From contig CAWFMT010000001.1 of NCBI GenBank assembly GCA_963817075.1, forward strand, positions 62,001 to 126,000: 64,000 nt of DNA. The letters run 5' to 3'. Origin of the DNA: DASPKM01 sp963817075 (GTDB taxonomy: Bacteria; Bacteroidota; Bacteroidia; Chitinophagales; Chitinophagaceae). Under the pieces are notes generated by a model. That model saw only the letters and a program-made list of their open reading frames with translations. It was not told the DNA's origin and did no database searches. A program made the position numbers and the translations under genes. Shown here in pieces: positions 15,659-24,057 of this stretch. How positions within the stretch are numbered: the stretch's first letter is position 1; every line of letters begins with the position of its first letter.

Positions 15659-18508
15659 TTAGAAAGCTTTTTTCTTTTCCTCTTCTCCTGTTTTCAAAAC
15701 CGTTTCCGGCATCAGTACTGAAAAGAACTGATTCTTTCCATCAAGAATAATCTTGGCAGCTTCCTGAACATCTTTTGGCGATAGAGCATTGACATACTTT
15801 TCATAATTCACAAATCTATCTGCTTCGCCTCCTTGCGCCTTAAAGCTGACCAGCTGATTCAACCAGGTTTCATTTTCTTTGATTGAAGTCTTGTGATGCT
15901 CGATCCATTGCGTCTTCACTTTATCCAGATAAGATTTATCAGGACCCTTATTGGCAATCAATTCAAATTCCTTCTTCACTGCCTTCAATAAAGTATCAAC
16001 TTTTTCAGGTCCACATGGCAATTGCAGAACAAAGCTATAATTTCCGTAGGGGATCTTCTCAAGACTTGCAAAAGTTCCTCCGCCATAAATTCCCTGCACT
16101 TTCTCTCTCAGTTCTTCGATAATACGAATATTGAGAATCTCACTCATTGCCTGGGATTTTAGATCCAGGTCTTCGCTGTAAGGAAGATTACCTGCATAGA
16201 AGGCAAGTATCAAACTTTTTTGTTCCTTGCCTTTGTTAACAGTAAGATTTTTCTTTCCTGAGATCGACCTAACCTTATTGTCTACAAAATTGAATTTCTT
16301 ATTTGTTGCGGGAAGGCTTGCAAGATATTTTTCAATAAAAGGCAAAATTTCTTCTTCCTTAAATGAACCAACCAGTACGAAGTTCATTCCATTAGCATCC
16401 CCAAACCTCTCCTTGTAAATAGCAAGTGAGCGATCAAGGTCTATCTTTTCATAATACTCACTCTTGGGAACAAACACCGGCATTAATGGATTATTATCAT
16501 AGAACACCTTGTATGTTGTGTCAATAAATGCAGCTTGTGGATTCGCTCCCAGCAATGCGTACTGAGATTTGTTCCTTTGAACAAATGACCTGAACAATGC
16601 AGTGTCCTTTCTCGGTTTTGTAAAATAGAGATAATTCAACTGCAACATTGTTTCCAGATCCTTATTGCTTGAGTTGCCACGGACGCCTTCAGAAGTTGAA
16701 CTGAAAACAGGAGCTACAGAAGCAGTTTTTCCCGCAAGCACTTTCTTAAGATCAGTAGGCGAGAATTCGCCAACTCCCATTGTATTTACTATTGCGGTAG
16801 CATATTCTGCATTGTATTTATCTGCAAGACCATAATTATTCTTTCCACCAGGTCGCGTTGCCGCCATCAGTATCTGATCATTCTTGAAACTCGTTGGCTT
16901 CAATGTAACAGTAACTCCATTACTGAGTTTCAGTTCAGTTGTGCCAAGAGCAGCATTCTTCACTTTTGATAATATCTTTCCTGCTTTTGGAAGTTCATTC
17001 AACAAATTTGAGGCAATCACTTTTTCTTCGTATGCCTTAATATCCGCTTTAGCTACTGCATCAAGAGTGGCAAGCATTTCTGATGCCTCGGGAAGCTTGA
17101 CATTTGCCTTAGGTTCCGGACCAGTAACATATACGAACATGTTTTTCTCGGTCTTGAACTTATTAGAAACTGCATTTACTTCTTGAAGTGTAACTCCCGG
17201 AAGAATTGCTTTTATGTAGGCAAATTCTTTTTCAATTCCTGGAGTAGGCTCCTGCTCAAGAAAATGATTTATATATTCCTCAACATAATCTCCTGATTCT
17301 GTCTTATCGCGATTGTTATATGCTCTTTCATAGGAGGATAAAGTATTCTTTTTAGCTCTTTCCAATTCAGAAGGAAGAAATCCAAATCTTTTGACTCTTT
17401 CAATTTCTTCAGCAAGCGCCTTCGTAGCTCTATTCACATCACCGGAACCTGCACGCGCAAACGCACTGAATGCCTCGTGTCCTCTTGCAAAACTTCCAAA
17501 ACTGGTGGAAGCTCCAATGAAAGGAGGATTTTCAACCTGGGTCAATTCCTGCAAACGTAGATTCAGCAAGGAAGTATACAATTGCTGGATGATGTCATTC
17601 CTGTATTCACCCAAGGTTGTAGAAGGCTTAATTTTTTGGTTTGGATAATTAATGGCTACAGAATACCCGGTGGCTTCCCTATCAGTCACAACCATCGCAT
17701 CGCTTTGTTGATATGCTGGAGCATCCGAAATTTCTCTTTTTCTTTCAGAAGAAGGGTTTGTAAGACCAGAGAAATGTTTGGTGATGAGTGCCTCAGCTTT
17801 AGAAGGCTCAATATCGCCCACAACTACAACTGCCATCAAATTGGGACGATACCAATCCTTATAATAATTCCTGATGCGATCGTATTTAAAATTCTTTATG
17901 ATGCTGTCAATACCGATCGGTAATCTTTTTCCGTACTTAGAACCTGCAAAAAGCTTGGGATATATCTGGCGGAACATTCTATCTCCAGCTCCCTTACCCA
18001 ATCTGCTTTCTTCCAGAATTACCGCGCGCTCTCCTTCTATATCAGAATCCAGGTAAGTAACATTATGCGCCCAATCTTCCAGCACCTGAAAACCTTTTTC
18101 AAGATTTCCTGCTTTATCAGTTGGAATCGGAAGTATATATACAGTTTGATCGAAACTGGTATAGGCATTCAGATCGTTACCAAAGCCAACTCCAATTTCC
18201 TGCAGGAAAGAAACTATATCATTCTTCTTGAAATTCTTGGTACCATTAAAGGCCATATGTTCAGCCATATGAGCGAGGCCTTGTTGGTCATCATCTTCCA
18301 GGATGGAGCCTGCATTAACCACCAGTCTTAATTCTACCTTTTGCTCAGGTTTTTTATTCTGCCTTACATAGTAGGTTAGACCATTTGGCAATTTGCCAAT
18401 CTTAACCTTGGGATCAAGAGGTATAGAATCAGTAGGGTTTGTCTGGGCCATGAGCTGAAAAGAGAACAGCAGAGTCCAGGCAAACAAAAGAGCGTGCTTC
18501 AACTTCAT
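15659..18508 (-). CDS. Secreted M16 family zinc metallopeptidase
   Basis: 949 residues with an N-terminal signal peptide (cleavage near LMA-QTN, residue 21). The inverted zinc motif HMAEH gives ligands His80 and His84 and base Glu83; the third ligand is Glu160, 76 residues later in EGERAVILEE, exactly the pitrilysin spacing. Two M16 halves are present, the second (about 500-940) without the zinc motif, as in full-length pitrilysins. It probably acts in the periplasm on peptides. The gene has a perfect -7 box and a shared terminator. Confidence 0.95.
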   Translation of the reverse strand: MKLKHALLFAWTLLFSFQLMAQTNPTDSIPLDPKVKIGKLPNGLTYYVRQNKKPEQKVELRLVVNAGSILEDDDQQGLAHMAEHMAFNGTKNFKKNDIVSFLQEIGVGFGNDLNAYTSFDQTVYILPIPTDKAGNLEKGFQVLEDWAHNVTYLDSDIEGERAVILEESRLGKGAGDRMFRQIYPKLFAGSKYGKRLPIGIDSIIKNFKYDRIRNYYKDWYRPNLMAVVVVGDIEPSKAEALITKHFSGLTNPSSERKREISDAPAYQQSDAMVVTDREATGYSVAINYPNQKIKPSTTLGEYRNDIIQQLYTSLLNLRLQELTQVENPPFIGASTSFGSFARGHEAFSAFARAGSGDVNRATKALAEEIERVKRFGFLPSELERAKKNTLSSYERAYNNRDKTESGDYVEEYINHFLEQEPTPGIEKEFAYIKAILPGVTLQEVNAVSNKFKTEKNMFVYVTGPEPKANVKLPEASEMLATLDAVAKADIKAYEEKVIASNLLNELPKAGKILSKVKNAALGTTELKLSNGVTVTLKPTSFKNDQILMAATRPGGKNNYGLADKYNAEYATAIVNTMGVGEFSPTDLKKVLAGKTASVAPVFSSTSEGVRGNSSNKDLETMLQLNYLYFTKPRKDTALFRSFVQRNKSQYALLGANPQAAFIDTTYKVFYDNNPLMPVFVPKSEYYEKIDLDRSLAIYKERFGDANGMNFVLVGSFKEEEILPFIEKYLASLPATNKKFNFVDNKVRSISGKKNLTVNKGKEQKSLILAFYAGNLPYSEDLDLKSQAMSEILNIRIIEELREKVQGIYGGGTFASLEKIPYGNYSFVLQLPCGPEKVDTLLKAVKKEFELIANKGPDKSYLDKVKTQWIEHHKTSIKENETWLNQLVSFKAQGGEADRFVNYEKYVNALSPKDVQEAAKIILDGKNQFFSVLMPETVLKTGEEEKKKAF

Positions 18509-18530
18509 AATTTTTTGAAAATTTAGTTCA

Positions 18531-18538
18531 CAAATATA
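18531..18538 (-). promoter_or_regulatory. -7 promoter box TATATTTG, M16 peptidase
   Basis: A full match on the minus strand, 22 bases before the start codon at 18508. Confidence 0.65.
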
Positions 18539-18645
18539 TTCGGACCAGAGCGTATTAGGGCATCATTCATGTAATACCCAATGCCAGACGCTAAAAGTAC
18601 GCTAAGCGTTGTAGGAGAATACAATTACCATTCATCATTGAGGGG

Positions 18646-20286
18646 TTATTTCATGACCTCAGAAATCACATCCCCGGTACTTCCATTGGGGACCTGCACC
18701 CTAAGCATGGCTGCCAATGTGGGAGCAATATCACTCATATATGTTTCCCGGTTCAACTTGCCGGGTTTGATATTCCAACCGTACCAAAGCAAGGGGATAT
18801 GTGTATCATAAGGATACCAACTGCCGTGCCCGGTGCCAGTCCTGCCACCGCTAGACCAGGCGGGACTCATGATGTACTCTACTCCCCCACTCCTCTTAAA
18901 ATGATATCCATTAATGATCATGGTTTTCAGTTTTTGAGGAATTGGAGCCAACCCGATGTTGCTAACATCAACGGCAAACATTACTCCTGGATATCTCTGC
19001 AAAAATTCTACCGATGTTTTTTTGATTCCCTCATAATCAAGTTTCATCATCAATATCCTCTGCTGATCAAAATTTAATTGATTATTGTTAATCGAAAGAA
19101 TCAGCGGTCTCAACTTGTATTTTTCCTCGAGAATTTTATTGAGGGTATCCATCATTACTCTGGTTTGATAATACTCTGATGGTATTCGATTTTTTTTCAA
19201 ATATCCTACGGCATGTGATGCCCCATGATCTGCTGTCAGAAAAGAAAGCCATTGGCCCCTTCCTACTTTTTCATCCAGAAGTTGAAAGAGTTCAGCAAGT
19301 TCTTTATCAAGCCTCAGATAAACATCTTCGATTTCCATAGAGTTCACGCCGAAGAAATGACCGGCGTGATCGGTGGATGCAAAATTTATTGCCAGCATAT
19401 CAGTTGACTTCCCCTTACCAAGTTGATAGGCATTCATTGCTTCCTTTACAAATTCTAAAGTGAGCGTATTACCAAATGGAGAGTTTCGAAATGCGCTCTT
19501 GGTTCTTGTATAGATCTCTTTGAGATTGTGAGGAAATCCTGAATTTTTTTCACCAGGAAATAGTCCTTCGTACCAGGCAGTATCAGGATCACTTGCCTTA
19601 TATGAATTCATTGGATAAATTGGACTCCAACCTTTTTCGATCAATGCATCCACTCGCCTTTTTTTATTGAATGCAATTACCCAGTTAGGTAAAGAATCCA
19701 TATAATACGTGCTTGAAATAAAATTCGCACTGGCATCATCAAACCAATATGCAGCATTCGCCATATGACCACCAGGTAAAACCGAAGCACGATCCTTTAG
19801 GGAAATCGCAATTACTTTTGATTCCAGGTTAGTCGCCATTCTCAACTCATCTCCAATTGTTGTTACCAATAGGTTTCTTGGTGACATTCGACCATCTACA
19901 GCCGAAGCTGCGCCAACTGGTTGAACCGTACTATCAAATGTGCAATACAATGACTTACCAGTGAATTGCTCTACCCATTCATTCCCTGCAATTCCATTAA
20001 CTGCTGGAATGGCTCCGGAATAAACAATCGCGTGACCTACTCCTGTGACTGAAGGCAAATGATTCATCAATGTATTCTCACAGGAGAAACCTCCATTTAA
20101 CATTCTCTTAAAGCCTCCTGATCCAAAACGATCATAATATCGATATAGATAATCCCATCTCATCTGATCAACTACAATTCCCACTACCAATTTCGGACGA
20201 GGAACAGATGAGGATGCGACGTCGGTTTTTGGGCTAATAACACTTGAAATGGAAAGGAGAAATATGATCGTGAGGATTTTATTCAT
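18646..20286 (-). CDS. pafA: PafA-type secreted alkaline phosphatase
   Basis: 546 residues with an N-terminal signal peptide. The alkaline phosphatase superfamily features of PafA are present: metal ligand Asp40 in VVDQMRWDY, nucleophile Thr81 in LPSVTGVGHA, Asn102, and the Lys164/Arg166 pair in LKDRAS that distinguishes PafA-type monoesterases from diesterases. Metal-ligand motifs TDHAGH and TADHGA follow. It hydrolyses phosphate monoesters in the periplasm or outside the cell, releasing phosphate in a calcium-insensitive way in characterised relatives. No Pho-box-like motif was recognised. Confidence 0.92.
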   Translation of the reverse strand: MNKILTIIFLLSISSVISPKTDVASSSVPRPKLVVGIVVDQMRWDYLYRYYDRFGSGGFKRMLNGGFSCENTLMNHLPSVTGVGHAIVYSGAIPAVNGIAGNEWVEQFTGKSLYCTFDSTVQPVGAASAVDGRMSPRNLLVTTIGDELRMATNLESKVIAISLKDRASVLPGGHMANAAYWFDDASANFISSTYYMDSLPNWVIAFNKKRRVDALIEKGWSPIYPMNSYKASDPDTAWYEGLFPGEKNSGFPHNLKEIYTRTKSAFRNSPFGNTLTLEFVKEAMNAYQLGKGKSTDMLAINFASTDHAGHFFGVNSMEIEDVYLRLDKELAELFQLLDEKVGRGQWLSFLTADHGASHAVGYLKKNRIPSEYYQTRVMMDTLNKILEEKYKLRPLILSINNNQLNFDQQRILMMKLDYEGIKKTSVEFLQRYPGVMFAVDVSNIGLAPIPQKLKTMIINGYHFKRSGGVEYIMSPAWSSGGRTGTGHGSWYPYDTHIPLLWYGWNIKPGKLNRETYMSDIAPTLAAMLRVQVPNGSTGDVISEVMK

Positions 20287-20329
20287 TTTTTAAACTTAAT
20301 CAGTAAAATTAATGGTTGGGGATTAAAGA

Positions 20330-20445
20330 GTTTCGGGTTTGATGGGTTTAGGGTTTAGAGTTATTTACTTTTATAAATAGGTCCACATACCAATCACTAA
20401 TTCCAATTCCTAATTACCAATTCCTTATGCCTAATTCCATCAATT
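20330..20445. repeat. GGGTTT/TTAGGGTTTAGAG and CTAATTCC-type repeats
   Basis: 20330-20360 contains reiterated GGGTTTGATGGGTTTAGGG; 20386-20440 contains AATTCC/TAATTACCAATTCC units. The first family recurs, complemented, at 45246-45310. No coding function. Confidence 0.5.
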
Positions 20446-20483
20446 CAACAGCTCAACAGTGCAACCAATCAACCTAATTTATC

Positions 20484-20491
20484 TATTTTTG
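20484..20491 (+). promoter_or_regulatory. -7 promoter box TATTTTTG
   Basis: A full TAnnTTTG match, 37 bases before ATG 20529. Confidence 0.6.
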
Positions 20492-20528
20492 CCCAGCTCT
20501 AAATAAATGGATTTGTAAACAAAAAATT

Positions 20529-21785
20529 ATGGCTGACATCTTCGAGAAATTGATAAAAAATCAGGGGCCGCTGGGTCAATATCGTGAAAGAGCGCATGGG
20601 TATTTCTCTTTTCCAAAATTGGAGGGGGATATCGGAAGCAGGATGAAATTCAGAGGTAACGAGGTAATTGTTTGGAGCTTGAATAATTACCTGGGACTGG
20701 CCAATCACCCTGAAGTGAGAAAAGCTGATGCGGATGCAGCAAAGAATTATGGTCTGGCAACGCCTATGGGTGCGAGGATGATGAGTGGAAACAGTAATTA
20801 TCACGAACAATTGGAAAAAGAACTTGCAGAGTTCGTTTCTAAAGAAGACTCGGCACTTTTGAATTACGGCTACCAGGGAATGGTCAGCATTATAGATTCA
20901 CTTTGCAGTCGTCATGATGTAATTGTTTACGATGCGGAAAGCCATGCCTGCATTATTGATGGAGTTAGATTGCATCCCGGACAGAGATATGTTTTTAAAC
21001 ATAATGATGTTGAGGACCTCCAAAAGCAACTGGCGAGAGCAACAGCAGTTATCCAAAAACAAAAAGCCGGTGGGATCTTGCTGATCACAGAAGGCGTATT
21101 TGGTATGGCCGGCGACCAGGGGAAGCTACGTGAGATCATGGCCCTGAAAGAAAAGTTTGAATTTAGAATACTTCTGGACGATGCACATGGTTTTGGGACC
21201 CTTGGCAAAACTGGCGCAGGTGCAGGTGAGGAACAGGGTGTCCAGGATAAGATTGATCTCTATTTCTCCACTTTCGCTAAATCGATGGCATCCATCGGAG
21301 CCTTCATTGCCGGCGATAAGAATATTATTGATTATATACGCTACAATATCAGGAGCCAGATTTTCGCAAAGAGTCTTCCAATGCCACTTGTAATTGGTAA
21401 TCTGAAACGACTTGAATTATTGCGTAATGAACCTGCTCTCAGAGAAAAACTCTGGTCAAATGCAAGGAAATTGCAAGAGGGTTTGAAAGAAAAAGGATTT
21501 GATATTGGAAAAACAGATTCTGTAGTTACTCCAGTGTATATGATGGGTGATGTGCCAGAAGCAACGGCCATGGTGGTTGACATGCGTGAGAATTATGGAA
21601 TTTTTTGTTCGATAGTAATCTACCCAGTCATTCCCAAAGGACATATCATATACAGATTAATTCCAACCGCAGTTCATACTGATGATGATATTGTAAGAAC
21701 CCTTGACGCATTCCAGGAAACAAAGAAAAAACTGGATGCAGGTGAATACAAGCTGGAGGCCATTCCTCATATGGCCGAAGTGTAG
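20529..21785 (+). CDS. Alpha-oxoamine synthase family PLP enzyme (acyl-CoA/ACP + amino acid)
   Basis: 418 residues of the family that condenses an acyl thioester with an amino acid and loses CO2: serine palmitoyltransferase, cysteate acyltransferase, AONS and KBL. Seen: NNYLGLANHP, DAESHACIIDG, the PLP-contacting DDAHGFGTLG, and the Schiff-base Lys in STFAKSMAS. The motif TPMGARMMSGNS replaces the Gly-rich substrate loop of typical SPT. In Bacteroidota such enzymes make sphingolipid or sulfonolipid bases; which amino acid is used cannot be settled here. Cytoplasmic, with its own -7 box. Confidence 0.85.
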   Translation: MADIFEKLIKNQGPLGQYRERAHGYFSFPKLEGDIGSRMKFRGNEVIVWSLNNYLGLANHPEVRKADADAAKNYGLATPMGARMMSGNSNYHEQLEKELAEFVSKEDSALLNYGYQGMVSIIDSLCSRHDVIVYDAESHACIIDGVRLHPGQRYVFKHNDVEDLQKQLARATAVIQKQKAGGILLITEGVFGMAGDQGKLREIMALKEKFEFRILLDDAHGFGTLGKTGAGAGEEQGVQDKIDLYFSTFAKSMASIGAFIAGDKNIIDYIRYNIRSQIFAKSLPMPLVIGNLKRLELLRNEPALREKLWSNARKLQEGLKEKGFDIGKTDSVVTPVYMMGDVPEATAMVVDMRENYGIFCSIVIYPVIPKGHIIYRLIPTAVHTDDDIVRTLDAFQETKKKLDAGEYKLEAIPHMAEV

Positions 21786-21828
21786 AAGTGGGGTAGGCAG
21801 TAGTCAGAAGTTAAAGAATATTTTATGC

Positions 21829-21869
21829 CCTTTGTGGTACTTCGCGTCCTGGCGACATGGCGGTTAAAT
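21829..21869. repeat. NGCAAAG/GGCG-type half element
   Basis: CCCTTTGTGGTACTTCGCG and GGCGGTTAAATC, a one-armed copy of the dispersed family, shortly after the synthase stop. A GCCcCCCTT/AAGGGaGGC hairpin follows at about 21903-21927. Confidence 0.5.
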
Positions 21870-21963
21870 CTTCGGTTACGATTCAGGCATCTTACAAAAA
21901 ATGTAGCCCCCCTTGAAGGGAGGCTGCACTAATCAAATACCATTAACCATTAAACCTTATCCT

Positions 21964-22095
21964 ATGAAAAATCAAATATATGATCTACCGGCTAAACATT
22001 ACTGGAGACCCCCACAATTTTTCCGACTGTGCAAAAAATTGATTAAAGTCAAGAAACCGATTCCGTCCCTTGAGTTACCAACTAGCAGCAAATGA
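21964..22095 (+). CDS. Possible 43-residue basic peptide, unrecognised
   Basis: ATG 21964 opens a 43-residue frame rich in Lys, Pro and aromatic residues (HYWRPPQFF, LIKVKKPIP). Its last 21 bases overlap the 3' end of the convergent thioredoxin gene. There is no promoter box or family match, so it may be spurious. Confidence 0.25.
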   Translation: MKNQIYDLPAKHYWRPPQFFRLCKKLIKVKKPIPSLELPTSSK

Positions 22096-22608
22096 TTTTT
22101 CGAAATCCTTAAATGGAACAACCCCATACTTTCCCTCACCAAAGTATTTCACCACGGGTTCAAAAGTTTTAGGCTCAAGATAGCCAGGTATCGCCTGAGG
22201 TTGGCTACCGTCAGCCGGGATAATGATGGTTGTAGGGTAGACAAGTCTGCCCCCGGTGAAATAAATAGCGAGTTCATGTGTTTTATACTTTGAATCGAAC
22301 TTAAACACCTTCCCGTTCCAGGTGATATTATCCCGTCCTTCTGCATCCATTTTTACTATGTAGAACTTACTCGAAAGATAATCAGCAACATTCTTGTTAT
22401 TATAGGTTTTCTTATCCATCACCTTACACCAACCGCACCATTCAGTATAGAGGTCAACAAGGATTGGTCGTTTCTCTTTCGCAAACTTTACCTGGGCTTC
22501 TGCTATAGAAAGCCAAACAATTTTTTCACTTGTTTCCTCCGGTTTTCCACTGCTTCCAATGATAAATCCAATCCCCACTATTACAACCAGGTGCATAAGT
22601 TTTTGCAT
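22075..22608 (-). CDS. Thioredoxin-fold exported protein
   Basis: 177 residues from ATG 22608. A hydrophobic N-terminus (about 5-18) acts as signal peptide or anchor. The thioredoxin-like domain carries the redox motif WCGWC (about residues 58-62) and the cis-Pro segment VYPTTIII. The WCGWCK and early DLYTEW pattern resembles the thioredoxin_7/DsbD-gamma-like group, so a periplasmic disulfide reductase role is likely. The start follows from a -7 box at 22627-22634 that excludes an upstream in-frame codon at 22650. It is divergent from ubiX. Confidence 0.88.
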   Translation of the reverse strand: MQKLMHLVVIVGIGFIIGSSGKPEETSEKIVWLSIAEAQVKFAKEKRPILVDLYTEWCGWCKVMDKKTYNNKNVADYLSSKFYIVKMDAEGRDNITWNGKVFKFDSKYKTHELAIYFTGGRLVYPTTIIIPADGSQPQAIPGYLEPKTFEPVVKYFGEGKYGVVPFKDFEKSFAASW

Positions 22609-22610
22609 AG

Positions 22611-22618
22611 TACATTTG
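22611..22618 (+). promoter_or_regulatory. -7 promoter box TACATTTG, ubiX
   Basis: A perfect match, 26 bases before ATG 22645. It sits just upstream of the thioredoxin start codon on the other strand, so its -33 region lies inside that gene. Confidence 0.6.
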
Positions 22619-22626
22619 TTTAAATC

Positions 22627-22634
22627 CAAAGTTA
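22627..22634 (-). promoter_or_regulatory. -7 promoter box TAACTTTG, thioredoxin gene
   Basis: A perfect match on the minus strand, 18 bases before ATG 22608. Its upstream half would lie inside ubiX. Both start sites of this divergent pair should fall within a few bases of 22622. Confidence 0.6.
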
Positions 22635-22644
22635 CCAATTTACC

Positions 22645-23202
22645 ATGCATAAAATTGTTGTTGCCATTACAGGAGCGAGTGGTTCTATCTATGCAAAACT
22701 GTTAATTGAAAAACTATTAACGGTTAAAGATCAATGGCAGGAACTTTCAGTGGTAATGACAGAAAATGCAAAAGAAGTTTGGAAAACTGAATTAGGAAAT
22801 TCAGCCTGGGAAGGATATGGCTTAACTCAATATTCAACCAAGGATTTTCAGGCACCTTTTGCTTCGGGCTCAGGTCGGTACAATACAATGATTGCGATTC
22901 CGTGCTCAATGGGAACGCTTGGAAGGATCGCAAGTGGAAGTTCAGATGACCTGATCACCCGCGCGGCAGATGTTATTCTTAAAGAAAGAAGAAAGCTGAT
23001 ACTGGTAGTGAGGGATACTCCATACAATCTTATTCATATCAGAAATATGGAAACTATCACCCTGGCAGGTGGAATCATTTGCCCTGCTTCACCTTCATTC
23101 TACAGCAGGCCCTCTAGTATCGAAGAAGTTGCGGCAACCGTGGTAGATAGAGTAATTGACCTGGCGGGACTGAACATTAAAACTTTTAGATGGAACGAAT
23201 AA
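22645..23202 (+). CDS. ubiX: Flavin prenyltransferase UbiX
   Basis: 185 residues of the UbiX/Pad1 flavoprotein family, which prenylates FMN to give the cofactor of UbiD-type decarboxylases. Typical motifs are the N-terminal ITGASGSIYA, the internal PCSMGTLGRIASGSSDDLITRA region (about 85-108), ERRKLILVVRDTPY and the final PSFYSRP segment. The length is normal. No ubiD is in the window, so the decarboxylase it serves is elsewhere. Confidence 0.95.
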   Translation: MHKIVVAITGASGSIYAKLLIEKLLTVKDQWQELSVVMTENAKEVWKTELGNSAWEGYGLTQYSTKDFQAPFASGSGRYNTMIAIPCSMGTLGRIASGSSDDLITRAADVILKERRKLILVVRDTPYNLIHIRNMETITLAGGIICPASPSFYSRPSSIEEVAATVVDRVIDLAGLNIKTFRWNE

Positions 23203-23204
23203 GA

Positions 23205-23289
23205 ATTTTGAGATTTTGAGATTGGGAGATTTCGAAATTAGAATTTAACCGCCAAGGCGCCATGACTCAAAGTTTCGCAAAGAAATCCT
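23205..23289. repeat. AATTTTGAGATTTTGAGATTG repeat plus NGCAAAG-type element
   Basis: 23205-23243 is an A/T-rich repeat resembling the 9.4-kb element. 23244-23289 reads TTTAACCGCCAAGGCGCC...TTTCGCAAAG. Together they fill the gap between convergent ubiX and lolA. Confidence 0.55.
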
Positions 23290-23296
23290 TTGATCA

Positions 23297-23959
23297 TTAT
23301 CTCAGGTCTACTTCCTCAACTCCAGGAAATTTTTTCTTATCGAAGATGAATTGAGTATCGGTAAGAACTGCATTCGATTTCATATTGCTCACCGTATAGG
23401 TAAAGCGGTTTCCGGATTTATCCAGAACCTTCGTGCTTTGTATTGTCTTTGTCACTTTGTCAACATACAAATAAACCTTGTGAAAGCTCTTTGTTTTGTC
23501 AACGGGGGTTAGTTCTATTTCCTGAACTGTCTTGCCTGCTAATTTTTTCTCGCCATTCAGTTTATAAAGAAAATCCTTATCATAAAAATTAGTGAACAAT
23601 TTCTGTGGAGTGATAGTATTAACAGAAGGATCAAGTTTGGAGATGGTCACTTCATTAGCTGATTTATCATATGTCCAAACAGTGACTCCATCTGAAAAAA
23701 TCTGTTTATCGTCCATCACAATCTTATACTTACTTCCTTTCATCAAGAGGTTACCCTTCTGGCTTCCCTGAGTTTTCCCCTTGGTATCTTCAACAGTATA
23801 TGTGAAATTGGATTGAACACCCTTGAAGCCTTTGAATTTAGAGCTAACTGCATCAAGTATCTTCTTGGCATCAGGATCACTATTGCCAATGCTATTGTTC
23901 TGTGCCTGAATCCCGAAAGAAGAAATCATCAGTATAACAGCTAAAAGGAATTTGTTCAT
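23297..23959 (-). CDS. LolA-like outer-membrane lipoprotein carrier
   Basis: 220 residues with a signal peptide cleaved after IQA (about residue 19). The mature part has the LolA/LolB half-barrel pattern: an early helix with DAVSSKFKGFKGVQSNF, then alternating strands such as GNLLMKGSKYKIVMDDKQIFSDGVTVWTYD (written here only as a region, about 65-97). It should ferry lipoproteins across the periplasm. The next upstream gene is ftsK, and a lolA-ftsK neighbourhood is common in bacteria. Confidence 0.88.
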   Translation of the reverse strand: MNKFLLAVILMISSFGIQAQNNSIGNSDPDAKKILDAVSSKFKGFKGVQSNFTYTVEDTKGKTQGSQKGNLLMKGSKYKIVMDDKQIFSDGVTVWTYDKSANEVTISKLDPSVNTITPQKLFTNFYDKDFLYKLNGEKKLAGKTVQEIELTPVDKTKSFHKVYLYVDKVTKTIQSTKVLDKSGNRFTYTVSNMKSNAVLTDTQFIFDKKKFPGVEEVDLR

Positions 23960-23978
23960 TATTGAATTTTAGAGTGTG

Positions 23979-23986
23979 CAAAGATA
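23979..23986 (-). promoter_or_regulatory. -7 promoter box TATCTTTG, lolA
   Basis: A perfect match on the minus strand, 19 bases before ATG 23959. Confidence 0.65.
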
Positions 23987-24057
23987 TTTTAATTGTAGCA
24001 AAGGTGAGACTAAGAGTGGGAGTCAGCGTTTAAGCGCAGATTTCAATTAACAAAACC

